A stretch of DNA of 64,000 nt from positions 84,103-148,102 of the forward strand of contig JAVYIG010004945.1 of the NCBI GenBank assembly GCA_035222895.1. Direction: 5' to 3'. Source of the stretch: Strongylocentrotus droebachiensis. Taxonomy: Eukaryota > Echinodermata > Echinoidea > Camarodonta > Strongylocentrotidae. The notes beneath the pieces are model-generated. The model was not told where the DNA came from, ran no database searches, and saw only the letters and a program-made list of their open reading frames with translations. The position numbers and the translations under genes are program-made. Positions 48,182-59,288 of this stretch are shown here, in pieces. Every line of letters starts with the position of its first letter. Position 1 is the stretch's first letter.

Positions 48182-48524
48182 ATTACTTGCCGTTTGGCTG
48201 TGGATTTAATATCTAACCAAAATCAGTAGCCTTAATACATGACACAATATAATAACTTTGAAAACTGTGGTTCCAAATATATACTTGAATTGTTTGCACT
48301 TAGCTAAGCTATAATCGGACCACCGGCGTAAACGCCAGACCCCAAGGAACGCCTCCAGTCAGTAAGGCAACCAAACACAAGTACCACACCTGACACACTG
48401 CCATCCCTACACCGGGGTTACCAGCAGCCCCTCGACATGCTCCACGTAGTCTACCTTCGAAATTCTGATGGACACGGGGCGATCGGGCGACCTGTTAAAC
48501 TGCCAAACTTCGCTTGAGCTAATG

Positions 48525-49988
48525 TCTCGGTCACACCTTTGCATATGTTGCTGCGTATTGCTGCGCTATGCGGGGTATATCAGAACTCAGCCGTGCCCAG
48601 CAGTACGCGGTAAAGTTGAGGGGAGCAGCCACACTATTGCAAATCTAGCTCGTAGGTAGCTCGTATGACTCTCGTATAAAGACTGCCTACGGTTGCCTAT
48701 GGTTGCCTATAACTATGCTTTAGCTAGCAATTGATCATAGCAGTACGATTCAATACGCAGTTTGCTCGCTACGTTGCGGATGTGTATGTAGATCGTTCTT
48801 TGCTCGTTTGCTGCTCACTAGCCGCTAGCACCAGTTGGTCTCACTACATCTATGTGCGTGTTCGCTCGCTTAAGCTCGGCTGTTGTTTGTACTGATGTGT
48901 GCTAGCTCGCTCTACAGCGTACCAGCTCACTCGGGCTGTGAAGGTGTATAAATAATATTCATTGTGGGGGACTGTGCATAAGCACATTCTGATTTGTCTA
49001 CATCTACACGAAAAAATCATTATAATAACAAATAATGGCCCTGCAGCAGAGCTTTTGGATCAGCTGGAAGAAACAGAGGCGAATGCTGAAGCGACGGTGG
49101 TCGGTGCTATACAACTAAGCGCAGTGATATCGAGCTAAAGCGAGCGGAAGCCAGCGAATGCAAGCTAAATCGAAAGGCGAGCGAGCTAGATTCACGGCGC
49201 AGCGAGCGGCTATCGCAACGGTTCTTGCTACTGCGAGTGGTAAGTGAGCAGCAGCGCATGAATACGTGCAATCATGCGAACGACTACAAGTTTCAAGTTT
49301 CAAGTTTCAAGTTTCAAGTTTCAAGTTTATTTATCTTTCTTACATAACACACATTATAAATATGACATGAATATAAAGGAGTGAACAGAATATGGCGTTA
49401 CAATAGAAAGATGAGTTGACCTTGGTTAAAAGCAAGGCTTGTGGATTTAAGGTCCCTCATGAGTAGTTTATGAGTATGTCCTAAAAGAACAAACTCGTGA
49501 AATAAAAAATAATGCGTCCATTTAAATGCTTACAAAACTAAACTAACTAAACAACTGAGAAAGTATTAAACATAAATAAGTACAATAAAATCTACTGACT
49601 ACTAAATAATGGCTATATAAACAACAGGAATAGGAATATACTACGAGCAACAGGACTGAAACACAGACAAAAACTAAACAAGACAGACAGATGAATAGAT
49701 GTGAGAAACGTGAGTAGAATTATGCTGACCTATATAGCAAATATTTTTCTTAAATATTGATCACAACTATAAATCTACGAGCCAAAGCGAGGTAAGTCGT
49801 GCAAGGAATGGAACTATAGACAGTGACACGCGCTCCCAAAAGAAATAGGTGCGTAAGGTAGCGTGTTCTTGCGTAATAATCTGCGTATTGAGTACGTAGT
49901 GAGCACGTTTCATTGCGCTTTATTCGGTATGACTGTTTATGTCTGCGTTCGGGCAATACGCAAGCCAAATACGTAAAGGTGTGACTGA
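48525..49988. mobile_element. TIR element of the GGTCACA family, with nested LINE
   Basis: The left end TCTCGGTCACACCTTTGCAT followed by TTGCTGCGTATTGC is matched by the complement of the right end (TCAGTCACACCTTTACGTAT, then CTTGCGTATTGC). The interior is built from repeated self-complementary words (GCTAGCTCG, CGAGCGAGC, GAGCTA). A LINE 3' fragment occupies 49287 to about 49735. No reading frame resembles a transposase. Confidence 0.75.
49287..49735 (-). mobile_element. LINE 3' end with CAAGTTT tail
   Basis: Six tandem CAAGTTT units at 49287-49328 are, on the minus strand, the AAACTTG tail of a LINE whose AT-rich 3' UTR extends to about 49735. It is nested inside the 48525-49988 element. 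Confidence 0.65.
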
Positions 49989-50107
49989 AGGAATATTTGC
50001 CGAGGCCTCATAACACAACCATCCCTGTCCACCACAAGGGATATACCGATTTATTCACTTTAATCGATGTAAACAAGATAAAGCATCCCCAACACTTCCC
50101 TTCTTAA
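49989..50107. other. no feature seen
   Basis: Short spacer with no supported feature. Confidence 0.3.
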
Positions 50108-50580
50108 GCTTTGGTCACAGCTCAGAGCGGCGACCGACCGATTAATAGCCTGCTCGGTCGCCGCTGGAATTTAGGCATCGTCCAACGATTTTTTGAGAAG
50201 TCGAGCAGGCTGTAGAGCCCCAGCGATGCCTGGGCGGTGCCCTGTTGATTTCCCGTCGGTCGCCGGCCGATTTTAAGTAAAGACTGATCTCCCCGCGACG
50301 ACCGACCGGCGACCAGTCGGCGACTGCTCGGCAGCCTTTGACCTAGCGTCTTCGATTTTTGACCGAAATCGCTCAAAGGCAAACGCTCGATGGATCGGTT
50401 CCCGGGCGGATCGCCCTGGCACCGAGCGTACTTAGGGCGGCGAGTGAAAGTGAGCAGGCGCCCGAATTTTAACTCCGCGCTAAATCTTCAGCAGCGACCG
50501 AGCGATGCCCTAAAAAACAAGCGGTGCTCGGGCAAAATTGGCTAAAAACTCGCCGCCCGGCCGCCGAGCAGGCTTTTTTT
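50108..50580 (+). mobile_element. GC-rich word-repeat segment
   Basis: It starts CTTTGGTCACAGCTCAGAGC, like the GGTCACA-family ends. It is composed of permutations of GCGACCGACCG, GCCTGCTCGG, GTCGCCG and GAGCAGGC. Its GC content is far above the surroundings. It ends in GAGCAGGC followed by T and AT-rich DNA. No matching right terminus is found. Confidence 0.5.
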
Positions 50581-51625
50581 TTTATATATTGTAACCATAA
50601 CTTTAACTATAAAATGTTTAGTAAGCACAAACCTTGTAATTATACGAAACTGCACAGAGGCACAATATTACGTATTTTCGGTTGTTGCCGTATCGAATAT
50701 GTATACCCATTACACATATCCCCTAGCAGGTTAAGGCAGGAACAATTATTGCATTAACCGACTACCATCCACTGGTCTGTATTCGAAAATGTAGAGATCA
50801 GTGCCCAAATGTCCCAGATATGGGTGAAAAAACGTTCCTAAACCGTATTAACGGGAAAATGGCAGGAAAGCACTTATTGTCATGATAAACATAGAAACGA
50901 CGATACCAAGCTTGTCGCCTGCAAGTTGATGTAACCCCTTTGAGTATACATATTAACGTTTACTTATTGCTTAGGGTGACTACCCCCCCCCCCCACCCCC
51001 AATTTGCGTCACCTTATAGTGGACGAGGTGGTGGTGGGAAATCTTAACGTCCACTCTTTACAAATCTACATTCATTCATGAATCTTTGTTCGCCTGCTCA
51101 GCACGCAAGCGTTGTAATTAATACGTTTTTTAAAGGTAATGCAAAGTTTTGTGAAATGTTGAAAATTGGATGGATAGTAATTATTTAACATGTTGATATA
51201 AACATTTGGATGCCCCTGTGGATTTGTTTAATCATTAGTAAATTTACCTGTGCTCCTGGTAAATTTCAAATATTTCAAAAAGCGCCTAAGGCCATTCCAT
51301 TGTAGCTGCAACCATGAAAATCTCAGAATATGCAGTTCTGATATATAATTTCCAAACAGAAATAGGAAATCTGTCGATTGTAGTCAAGACAAATTGATTT
51401 AAAATCTAAAGTAATATCAGGTTTCAAAGGGAGCTACACAACATAAACAAGTTTGTTCTTTAAAATTGTATCACTTACGACTCGATTTCAACCACGACAA
51501 CGATCACTGAATATTTTTAAATCGCATATGCCTCCAAAAGTTCATTTGAACCAAATGTATGACCTCATACCAAAGCGATTGGGTATCTTTGTCGCAGATT
51601 CTTAACAAAATCCTAGATTTAGCTT
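50581..51625. other. no gene; C run
   Basis: A 12-C run followed by ACCCCC lies at about 50983-51000. Otherwise AT-rich with no supported feature. Confidence 0.4.
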
Positions 51626-51709
51626 ATGCTGCAATCATAATTATAAACCTTAAGGTCAGTCAGGAATCCCATGACTTTTACAAGCCGATCGCCTGTCTGA
51701 TTATCAATA
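51626..51709 (+). repeat. dispersed repeat, copy 2 of 2
   Basis: This is the partner of 12867-12950 in the same orientation. Confidence 0.8.
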
Positions 51710-52649
51710 TAATTTCTATAATTGTAATATTCTTAAAGTAGATATTCATTGATTTTAAAAACTAACTTTATTTTCAAAGTTGAAACTTTGATTCGACAAG
51801 GTTATACAAATTCAATGCTTGGACACATTCGAAGTAAGGATTATTGTAAATTCCAAAACGCTTAAATACAGCCCCGGCATAGCGCCTGAAGAGCTCTCCG
51901 AACGCTGCTGAGATGTGTGAGATCACAGTATGGACATGACTTGCACAAGCAGACGATGCCCCATGACTTCTCACACATTTCCAGTGCCTGTGTTTTCATC
52001 TTCTCTTGAGTTCTTTCTTTTACTTCACTACCGTCAGGCTAAATGTATAATCTATTGCTTCACTCTAAACTCCGCTCATGGTTTTATTTTGATGACAAAT
52101 GCAGCGATACAAAAATAAAGGAATCTGTCGCTTGTAAACAAAATAAGACGCCATTGTATATTCAGCTGCACACACCGGGGTATGTTTGGCGTTTCAAGAG
52201 GGAACAAATGCCGTCCTTAATATCATTCCGGGGAGTTTTCAATTTAAAAGTCTGGTTTCTTTGATTGTTAATTAACCCCTATCCTATATATTTACAAGCA
52301 AAAGATTTTAGTTATCAGAATCAGGTCATATCCCCTTTTGAATGGTTTGACATGCCATTACATTTATATACACTAAACTCATTATAATTTGAGAAATAAT
52401 AGCTTTGCAATTATGTTCATTCTCGATGGGATGTCGTCTGCTTGGGCAGTGCTGGTCCATATAGTGACGTCATTAAAACATTATTATTTTTCCGGCGAAT
52501 TTCTCGTATATCCCAGCTGCTATGGAGGTGGTTGTATTTGTATTTTTTATAAATCACCCGATATGTAGTTGACCTATTACTTGTACGATGGCTATCTGTT
52601 AGCTTACCAGTTTCTAGTGATACATTAGTTGACATATTTGTGATCTTCT
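51710..52649. other. no feature seen
   Basis: Intronic by the two-exon model. Small frames here show no recognisable similarity. Confidence 0.3.
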
Positions 52650-52961
52650 TTGAATTTCACCTTTAAAGTATCTTACTTGCACTTATATAACATTGGAATA
52701 TTTATGTATGAACTATCGAAAGATAATTTACCAGATGCTTTTGTCCTTTTTTTAAAACGCAATAATACTATACATTCTTACCCGACTAGACAGACAAACC
52801 AATTTCATCTCCCTCGAACTCGCACCGTTTTTGCTAACAAAACTATTATTTTTACTGGACCCAAATTCTGGAACAGCCTGAATAACGAACTAGATGAAAG
52901 CTCCTCCATTAATTCATTTAAACGAAAGCTCAGGTGTTTCCTTTTGAGTAAGTATGTATAA
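52650..52961 (+). pseudogene. LINE RT C-terminal fragment
   Basis: A 103-codon frame carries HSYPTRQTNQFHLPRTRT, IIFTGPKFWNSLNNELDE and FKRKLRCFLL, the C-terminal end of a CR1/L2/Jockey-type RT. It stops at TAA near 52959. The 5' truncation is at about 52650. TC-rich and AT-rich sequence to about 53340 is probably its 3' UTR. Confidence 0.8.
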
Positions 52962-53732
52962 CAGAAATGTTGATGTCGCGTTGGATCGTACAGGTGGTTA
53001 TACAGACTTTGTTTTTGTTATTTTACAATGGCATTGATTTCATCCATTTGCTTTCTCTTCATCTTCTTCTGCCTCTTCTTTTCCACTTCTTTTTCGTCTT
53101 CTTCTTCTTTCTTTCCTTCTTCACCTTCTCCTACTTATCATTATTATATTATTATACTTTTTATTATATTGTTCATTTCTTCTCAAATTCCCTCTCCTTG
53201 TACGTCTCTAGAATCTCATACTATACTACTCCGTTTTCGCCTCCTATAATACCCTTTAAATTCAGACCTACCATATTGTTTTACTCGGTACGGGAGCCTA
53301 TTAACATACAAGCTATGCTTTTTATTTAGGCCCCCCACATTTTACATTGTTTTACCTTGCCTGTTATACACTGTCACTCATAAAGGTGGAATATTTAGAT
53401 TTTACCCCAATTTATGGAATTATTTAAAAAACAAATTCAAAATAATAGATCTAGATAATGGTATCCATTCTCAGATTGTATTGAATAATAATTTGCCAAT
53501 GTGTGTTTTGCGTGACTGCTAAAGCATGTGTATGCTTATCAAATAGGGGACCTACGCCCTTAAGTCATAAATGACAGTAATGAGGATTAATGCCCCACAG
53601 AAGGGCACTAATATATAGCACATCGACACGCTTTTGATCATGGGGCCTCACAGTTACGAGACCATTGCTTTGTCACTGAACCATGACTGTACGCAGCGGG
53701 GGCTAGGGTAGGGGGCAGTTTCCATAAATAAA

Positions 53733-53911
53733 AAAAATAAAAAATGCAATAAATTTTCAATAATTTATTGCATTTTACCCCGGTTCCCGACATAAAAAAA
53801 TCCTCTGCGTGCCCATGCCTTGAGCCATAATGCATGGCCGTCCAGATAATTTTGTTATGTTGGAGACTGGGGTAAAATGCAATAAATTATTGAAAATGTA
53901 TTGCATTTTAC
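53733..53911. repeat. paired inverted copies of an AT hairpin
   Basis: AAATGCAATAAATTTTCAAT followed by AATTTATTGCATTTTACCCC at 53733-53774 is itself a hairpin. It recurs as its reverse complement at about 53869-53911. A LINE-like tail, AAACTTCAAACTTCAAACTT, follows at about 54019-54040. Confidence 0.7.
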
Positions 53912-54736
53912 ACAAAAACAAACATTGTGTGTGAAATCTATTCTTATAAAATATACGCCTGTATAAAAAAAAAAGAAAAAAAAAGAAAAAGTGTTTTTTA
54001 TGTAAAATGTGGAATAAAAAAACTTCAAACTTCAAACTTTAAACTGTAAACAGTATACATAATTCTACTTGTACTTTTACTCTCAATTTACCTGTGAAAT
54101 TACAATGAAAATATGTGCTTAAAACTATGTTCATCGGAATACACGTTAATTCTAAAATGAAAGACTCAACTGAGCATCGTACATTGTCCTTAATTTGATT
54201 ATATATTCTCCTTTTTATGTAAGCAGAGACGTGTTATCAATTGATTTTTTTTTTAAATCTCAATTTGTTTCGGTCATTTAACAATCTATGAATATTGTTG
54301 TTACGCTTTGTTTTTGCTCATACATGCCGTACATGATTGTTATTTTCTTCATGCCACAACGTTTAACATACATATTATCTTTTTGTATAAGTTTCTATAA
54401 GTTTCTATAAGTTATAATGGCTGATAATTGTACTGAAATTGGGTTATTTTACCGTTGCTTCTATAATTTTGTTATAGTGTAACATTTCTTTAGTTAATAA
54501 CATACACAATTTTAGAGGTTAAGCGTTAAAACAAATAAATTAGTCCTTAAAGTAGAAAGAATAAGTATATATTTAAATGTACCTTTGTAATATAGTATAA
54601 TTGTGCCTCGTTTAACTCACCATAGAGGATACCCTTAGTATACAAAGTCTAATATAGACAGGATGAGTTTTAAAAGCTTCATGTTTCCATACTGTGAGAA
54701 AAATAATGATTTATTTAACACAATCATTAGTCTTAC
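53912..54736. other. intron sequence with a LINE-like tail
   Basis: Apart from the AAACTTC units near 54019-54040, nothing is recognised. Confidence 0.35.
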
Positions 54737-55007
54737 CATATTCTTTGTTAAGAGCAGGAATCAGATGGTTGTACCTAGCATCAGTTACATCAGTGAGAGA
54801 AAGCCTCCCTTCACTAGCTGGATGTACAAGTATGACTCCATCCCAGTGCTTCGGTTGTGAAAATGTATTAAGATCTCCGGATGTCAGCTCATAAAATGTA
54901 GGGATAGTTTCGCTTGTTTTAATCCTTCCAATTACATTTTTTTCGATTGAGTTGTCAAATGAAAGGGAGAGGACCCCAATTGTTAACGTGTGTTGCGCTG
55001 CTGCCAT
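54737..55007 (-). CDS. exon 1 of unrecognised divergent gene
   Basis: ATG at 55007 (G at -3, G at +4) opens 90 codons plus one base to a good donor, GAATATG then GTAAGA (54736-54731). The protein begins MAAAQHTLTIGVLSLSF and contains HWDGVILVHPASEGRLSLTD and ARYNHLIPALNKEYG. Alternating hydrophobic strands (LTIGVLSLSF, DGVILVH) and helix-like segments suggest an alpha/beta fold. I cannot name the family. It starts 322 bp from the ATG of the GTPase gene on the other strand, so the two probably share a promoter. The best downstream exon in matching phase is 46397-46668. Confidence 0.65.
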
Positions 55008-55329
55008 ATCGAATATTTTGATGAGGTCTACGTAACGGGTTAGATACTCTTAATATTTGGTGTAAATCTAGCAACACGTAGCTGAAATTGAAACAATGTT
55101 CAGCCAATCATGTCCATCCGACTAAAAAGGGGCGGGTTCGCATTCGTCCGGCGAGCAAAGCTAACCAATACGCGTTGATTCATGCTCATTAGGATTCATA
55201 CAGTTTTAGTACATATCACCCATGTCATTGAAGATATCGCACACTATTATACTTGCTTTAGTCACGACACCTACCATTTCGTCCATATACCAAAAAACAC
55301 AGTAAACATTGTATAAACAATTTAACAGT
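55008..55329. promoter_or_regulatory. candidate bidirectional promoter with ISRE-like site
   Basis: This is the whole space between two divergent start codons. It contains GAAATTGAAAC at 55084-55094, fitting the interferon-stimulated response element consensus GAAANNGAAAC. CCAAT lies at 55104-55108 and 55165-55169, and a GC box GGGGCGGG at 55129-55136. The three motif types lie within 90 bp. No TATA box stands at a usable distance from either gene, as is common for shared promoters. Function is inferred from motifs only. Confidence 0.55.
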
Positions 55330-55819
55330 ATGGGCAATTCCTCAAGTACGCAAAAGTCGATGGCGGAGCGTGAGGCGGAATGGAAAATTTTCAAAGAAAA
55401 ACAAGAAGAAGAAATGACGAAAAGGGAAGAGGCGGTAAAGAGAGTTCATGAATCTGTTTGTAGGTCCGAAGATGTCACTAAAGAAATAGAAAAGCGACGC
55501 GCGCGTGTGGTAGGGTACAAGCCAGGCGAATCAATGGAGTTTAGCGATACGACTTTTCCAGATATCCTAAATATTGGGTTATTTGGCACAACGGGGATCG
55601 GAAAGACGTCGCTTCTAAACTCCCTAAAATATGCCGTGAAGGGAGAACTAGGAGACCTTCATAGGGAACAAGTTGCTCCAGTAGATTTCCAAGGAGGTCA
55701 CACAGTACTGCGACGGGCAGTTCGGGTTACGAAGCACATCGCATTCATTGATAATCGTGGAGTCGGAGCTGAAGATCTTGGGGCCCCAGGAAACACTGAA
55801 GAGATGATTAGGCAATTAG
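55330..55819 (+). CDS. myristoylated P-loop GTPase, exon 1
   Basis: ATG at 55330 has a strong Kozak context (A at -3, G at +4). The start MGNSSS fits N-myristoylation (Gly2, Ser6) and implies membrane attachment. Residues 12-60 are a charged helix or coiled coil. A G domain follows: G1 loop GTTGIGKT at 86-93 and a DxxG motif DNRG at 141-144. The exon ends after 163 codons plus one base at a donor (GTAGGA). This order recalls interferon-inducible GTPases (IRG/IFI44-like) of invertebrates, usually linked to innate immunity; that assignment is by motif layout. G4 (TKxD/NKxD) must lie in later exons. A divergent gene starts 322 bp upstream. Confidence 0.8.
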
Positions 55820-56843
55820 GTAGGATATTGTTTTTGTTTTTTTCCTTCATTCATACATTTTATATCTGGTAAACTTACCATCAATACTTTTTGTTTAATG
55901 TAAACACAAAAACTGGTTATTGTGTTTACAATGATTTTTGGCAAAAGAGATTATATTTCCACAACATTACTAGATTCTACCAATTAGTAACATTTTGAAA
56001 TATCACTTATACAATTCATGGACATATACAAAGTCCTGCGTTGTAGTATACGAAACATGTTTGTAATGTTGTATTACGTGTAAGATAGTTTACGTCATGG
56101 AAATAATTTCTCTCCTTTGCTATTTGCAAAGTGTTTGAATGATTTCCAACAACACATTATTAAATCCTATCAGTTAAAAAGTAAATTACTCTTCCTTTTC
56201 CAAGTTTTGAAAATTGGTAAGCAGGTGAAAAATTAATTTGTTCCCAGCGATTTTTCTTTTGAAAATGTGAAATGTTAAATCCCGCATCTCTATGTATTCA
56301 ACGAAGGCTCTCATTCAACCAGTCAGCCTTTAATTATTTAATTACGAGAAGAAGACAAAATATAATTATCAACCATAGTCCCTTAGTAAATGATGATAGC
56401 TATTAAAATGTTGAAAATGTTGACAGTATCAAATTTATCAAGTGTATCGAATTACATTGCTTCTTATATGTGGACGATACAATTTTTTCTTAGAAAGTCA
56501 TGAAGAGTATCCCCAATACGCCCAACAATCCGGATGTAGCATCTTGACTTAATTTTGAGTCATTTCTTGAACTAACATACTTCCGGTGCATGGCGGCGTG
56601 CAAACGCGGTACACGTATTATGCATATGCGCAATGTACGTATATACGTGTCCGAAATCTGTTTTGGCGTTCCTCATTTGTTTTGAAGGCAGCAACGAAAA
56701 ACAAAAACAAGATACTCCTAATCATATCGACGACTAGAATGAACCAATGGAAGGTCCTTCTCAAAACTTGGATATAATGATAGTATCCAAGTTTTCAGAA
56801 GGACCTCATATAAGCAAAACGATAACAGCAATCAATTAATAAT
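55820..56843. other. intron 1 of the GTPase gene, first part
   Basis: Intron 55820-61776 by the two-exon model. A stray LYVDDTIF reading at about 56467-56493 resembles an RT catalytic box and may be a tiny LINE relic. Confidence 0.45.
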
Positions 56844-57632
56844 GGGGCTTTTACATATACACTCCGGGGCCCGTACGGCGAGTAAAAACAGACATTTTTG
56901 GAATTTTCGGCCGGTGTCCGGCCGGCTGCCGTAATGTTCCTACGGGCTTCGGGACAGTTTTTAAGCCGTACGGGCGCCGTGGTGCTGAGTTGGCTGCTCC
57001 CAATTCTCCCGGCGTTTTTATCTGCCGTTGGGCCGTATAAAGCCCATAAAGGGCCCGTAGGGCACCCGACGGGTTCTGTGCGGGCTCCGTACGTTACCCG
57101 GACGGCCCCTCACGATTTTGTTGGGTAAATTCTCATGAAAAACTTTAAGGGCGCCGTACGTGTACCCTACGGCTCCCTCACGACCCCTCAAGAGCCCCCG
57201 GTGATATGCACAGCACCGGGCGTCTGCCGTCCGGGGGCCATTTGAAATGAATATTGCCCGTGCGGGCCCCTCACGGCATCTCAAAATGTACAACGCATCT
57301 TTAAATACAGGAGGTGCGGATTTCAGAGTAGACATAGTTCAGTGCACCGCACGGTACCCATCCGGGCGCCTTGAGGACCCCGGCCGGGCTCCGGCAGAGC
57401 ACCTCTTGGAAGCCATGGGTGCACCTGCTCATCGGACGGAGCCCGTAAGCTTACCGGCCGGCACCCTGCCGGCACTCTTACGGGCACCTTGCATTTCACT
57501 CGACCAATTTTCACCGGGCACCTCCCGGGCACCGCAGAATATGTGACCACACATGCCGTAGAAATGAAAATCGGAAGGTTCCAGTACGGTCTCTAAATCC
57601 ACGGCAAGCCGTTATCCGCCTTTGTGACCTAG
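56844..57632. mobile_element. GC-rich word-repeat segment in the intron
   Basis: About 790 bp with GC far above its surroundings, made of variants of CCCGTACGG, GGGCGCC, CGGCCGG and CGGGC. The right end reads GCCTTTGTGACCTAGGC, whose complement (GCCTAGGTCACAAAGGC) resembles the GGTCACA-family ends. Similar 8-mers, TAATAATG and AAATAATG, flank it and could be a target duplication. No matching left terminus is seen. Open frames on both strands result from composition. Confidence 0.5.
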
Positions 57633-58129
57633 GCATAAATAATGCTTCTTTTTTATCATTTGCTATTACTTGTATTATTATTATAAACTAGTGCAATGTA
57701 TGGATTTCAATGTATAATTAAATTTGTGTTTCTTCAAATCTTAAAGGACAATTATAGATGTAAATATGGTATGCGGTAAAATGCAATTTTATTCCTAAAT
57801 TTAATACGATGAATTTCACTACCTGTTCTATTTTTGTCAAAAGGGAGTGCGCATGAAATTGTCAACAGCAATGCAAACAAGTAGACACACAGCAATAAGC
57901 ATGTTTTCTCTTTGTTATACTCTCATACCATGAGAGGGGGACGATAGAGTTAATGAATACTTTGTTATACTGCACCATGACATTTGTTGGTGAGGCCTCG
58001 TGTTTTTTATCTTATATGAACTAAAAGGACAGTTGTGTAAATAATGCAGACATTCTCCCATCCAATGCTGTGTCCAGTATTGAAAACGTGTTCTGCTACT
58101 GGTAAATGAGATGGATTGCTTAATCTGCT
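57633..58129. other. no feature seen (intron)
   Basis: AT-rich intronic sequence without a recognised element. Confidence 0.35.
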
Positions 58130-58580
58130 ACCTCACCCTACTTAAACCAGTCATTGAGGAAAGAAGCATCATCTGGGATCCCTTCACCCAAGCCAATAAC
58201 AGGAAGCTAGAGATGATCCAGAAGAGATATGCACGCTTTTTTTGCAATGACCATCGCAGAACAAGCAGTGTCACGGCCATGCTGGAGTAACTAAAATGGC
58301 CATATGTGCAAGGAGGAGAGCACAGGCGAAGGTTGCGATAATGTTCTGTATTAAAAATTCGCTGATATCAATCCCCCAGACAGTTCTAACTCTATCACTA
58401 CCTGCTTCGCAAAGAAGCCATGACCAGAAACTCCAAGTGCCATATGCTCGGACGCAAGTATTGCAAAGAAGCTTCTTCCCGGATACCACCAGGCTCTGGA
58501 ACTCACTACTGCAGGCCGCCATCACCTGTACCTCTCTGCCAAGCTTTAAGAGAGAGGTACTCAGGGTCCAGCTTCGTTAA
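58130..58580 (+). pseudogene. Jockey-type LINE RT C-terminal fragment
   Basis: The first part reads LKPVIEERSIIWDPFTQANN, then KLEMIQKRYARFF and RRTSSVTAMLE before a stop at about 58288. After a frameshift it continues to 58580 with PYARTQVLQRSFFPDTTRLW and FKREVLRVQLR. It is a typical C-terminal relic within the GTPase intron. Confidence 0.85.
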
Positions 58581-59095
58581 GCTACGGATGTCTTTTTAGC
58601 TGCACCTTTTATTGAGACAAAGTATATATACTTACACAGCACGTGCACAGCACCTACATCAGTTCGATAATACATCCGACGTTGGCATGTACTTAAAGCA
58701 AAGAAGAAGAATTGATTATTTAAGCATTATCAGTGGACGTTTTCTTTCATACAATGCATGTCCTTTCTCGTTATTGGTAATTTTTCTCTTTGAGGAACAA
58801 GGCTGATTACTAGAGTGTTCGGGCATTGAAAAGGCAACATATATTGTCCCGTGTGGTGTTATTGTATTTACAAAGTGAGTACTACTTAATTCTTAATCTT
58901 CCTTTTCCTTTTAGGATGTCAGGGATCTTAATCTGTCCTTTGCACCTTGTCTAGTACATGATGAATATCCACACTATGCCAGTACATTGCCAATGCGTCT
59001 ACGTTCTCTTTGCAGTGCACCATCATGCGATGTAACATTGTGCTCTCAATTATAGTGAGCTGTGCTATTAGGGGTCCGATTCAGAGTTCAAGTAT
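58581..59095. other. no feature seen (intron)
   Basis: Possible LINE 3' flank; nothing else is recognised. Confidence 0.3.
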
Positions 59096-59288
59096 GAATC
59101 GGTCAATATGGTTATGATAACAATGATCGCTCAAATGGTGACGACGACAATGACAATGATGACACAACTGTTGACGATGAGGGTGACAGTGAGCATGCGA
59201 ATGGTGATAACGACGATGACAGTGATCACACAAATGTTGATCATGACGTTTACAATGATAACATACAAAATGAAGAGGTTGTTTCCTA
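59096..59288 (+). other. Asp/Asn-rich open segment or GAT-type repeat
   Basis: One plus frame reads GYDNNDRSNGDDDNDNDD and onward to NIQNEEVVS and TAA at about 59286. It could be an acidic exon or simply an imperfect GAC/GAT trinucleotide repeat. There is no start and no clear splice border. Confidence 0.25.

Noticed and set aside
53028-53329. Phe/Ser-rich open frames
   Set aside because: TC-rich tract in the probable 3' UTR of a LINE; no family, no start context.
55312-55318. TATAAAC as a TATA box for the GTPase
   Set aside because: It lies only about a dozen bases before the ATG, too close to direct transcription of this start.
56450-56510. YVDDT reading as an RT gene
   Set aside because: Only about eight residues fit, with stops on both sides; too short to annotate as more than a possible relic.
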